A DNA stretch of 47,399 bases, taken from positions 1-47,399 of the IMG/VR virus record IMGVR_UViG_3300005600_000040; one strand, 5' to 3'. This DNA comes from a virus. This document shows positions 47,181 through 47,399 of the stretch, piece after piece. The notes under the pieces are model-generated. The model was given only the letters and a program-made list of their open reading frames with translations, was not told where the DNA came from and made no database searches. Each line of letters begins with the position of its first letter. The first letter of the stretch is position 1. Position numbers and translations under genes: made by a program.

Positions 47181-47273
47181 CTAAACTGTAATTGAAATTG
47201 TGTTAGACCACGCACCAATAAGCTCACCGTTAAGGCATCGGCATCTGATCTGATATGTGCCTGAAGAAAAAGT
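47181..47273 (-). pseudogene. C-terminal remnant of a beta-sandwich/Fn3-like protein
   Basis: Directly after the TAA of the coiled-coil/membrane gene, and in the same frame, the minus strand encodes TFSSGTYQIRCRCLNGELIG then AWSNTISITV before TAG 47181-47183. This reads like the last two strands of a fibronectin- or Ig-like domain, has no start codon, and lies at the edge of the GC-richer module. It is best seen as the truncated end of a gene cut by recombination. Stop-codon read-through to extend the membrane protein is a less likely alternative. Confidence 0.5.
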
Positions 47274-47399
47274 TTATTTATCCCCGTTAGTCATCATAAA
47301 TATAATTATTCCGCCGAATATAGTAGAAATCCATTTTAATATTTCTTTCCATATATCTTTCTGACCTTTATCAACATTAGAAGATTCTTTAATGACGTC
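47274..47399 (-). CDS. coiled-coil protein with C-terminal membrane segment, 3' part
   Basis: Continuation of the gene that begins at 388. The frame enters at 47399 as DVIKESSNVDKGQKDIWKEI, then LKWISTIFGGIIIFMMTNGD and K before TAA 47274-47276. The codon phase matches exactly the phase leaving the left end at base 70, confirming that the two pieces are one 147-aa gene on the circular genome. Confidence 0.75.
   Translation of the reverse strand, partial: DVIKESSNVDKGQKDIWKEILKWISTIFGGIIIFMMTNGDK
47330..47399. repeat. terminal direct repeat, right copy
   Basis: Exact copy of bases 1-70. See the left copy: it lies inside one gene, so it marks the circular closure of the assembly. Confidence 0.95.

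Overview
The window is the genome of a tailed phage with a contractile tail (myovirus morphology), apparently complete and circularly closed. Bases 1-70 are repeated exactly at 47330-47399. Joining the ends restores one uninterrupted reading frame, so the repeat is best read as an assembly overlap and the unit genome is about 47,329 bp. The structural genes match the DUF-labelled families of simple contractile phages: DUF1073 portal, DUF2213 protease/scaffold, DUF2190 cement, DUF2184 capsid, DUF4054 connector, DUF3383 sheath, DUF3277 tube, Dit-like and Pam3-plug-like baseplate proteins, and a Gp138/gpV-like spike. The T5-type M15 endolysin points to a Gram-negative, probably gammaproteobacterial, host. 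The DNA is AT-rich apart from one late module. I see no integrase, no phage RNA polymerase, no tRNA gene and no CRISPR array, so a virulent lifestyle is likely.

Layout. Minus strand, from 13.6 kb downward: a YdaS-like regulator coupled to a PrimPol-helicase, a paralogue of that protein's C-terminal domain, a DnaQ-type exonuclease and small early genes (8-13.6 kb). Then come the packaging and head genes: small terminase, a large terminase split into two genes, portal, MuF-like protein, protease/scaffold, cement and capsid (0.5-7.8 kb). The strand continues through the contig junction with a coiled-coil/membrane protein, a GC-richer cargo module (LamG-SGNH esterase and Ig/PKD protein, 44.3-47.3 kb), neck, sheath, tube, tail chaperones with a -1 frameshift, tape measure, baseplate, tailspike, endolysin and holin (30-44 kb). 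Plus strand, 13.85-30.0 kb: early and middle genes that converge on the late operon at 29,989-29,996 with an 8-bp tail-to-tail overlap.

The plus strand carries the most interesting system. A translationally coupled run from 19.8 to 25.1 kb encodes a TET-associated-type glycosyltransferase (TAGT), a radical SAM/SPASM enzyme, an alpha-glutamyl/putrescinyl-thymine pyrophosphorylase-family protein, a thymidylate-synthase-like pyrimidine (hydroxy)methylase with the uracil-specific Asn, an HD nucleotidase, a DUF3310 protein and a dCTP deaminase, followed directly by a family B DNA polymerase. Taken together this predicts a thymine/uracil-derived DNA hypermodification pathway: dCTP to dUTP to dUMP, then hydroxymethyl-dUMP, incorporation by the polymerase, and post-replicative elaboration by the pyrophosphorylase-family, radical SAM and glycosyltransferase proteins. 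No P-loop 5-hmdU kinase is recognisable, so the chemistry may be unusual.

Regulation visible in the sequence includes a family of early promoters (TTGNNN or TTTACA, 16-nt spacer, TAATAAT-like -10), two of which share a duplicated ~46-nt stem-loop leader. There is a strongly structured intergenic RNA region (14471-14670) and an attenuator-like switch whose terminator stem contains the ribosome binding site of a VRR-NUC nuclease gene. A GGTATAC-based motif recurs in front of head-gene and early minus-strand transcription units. Almost all gene boundaries in both arms are ATGA, TAATG or TAGTG overlaps, implying extensive translational coupling.
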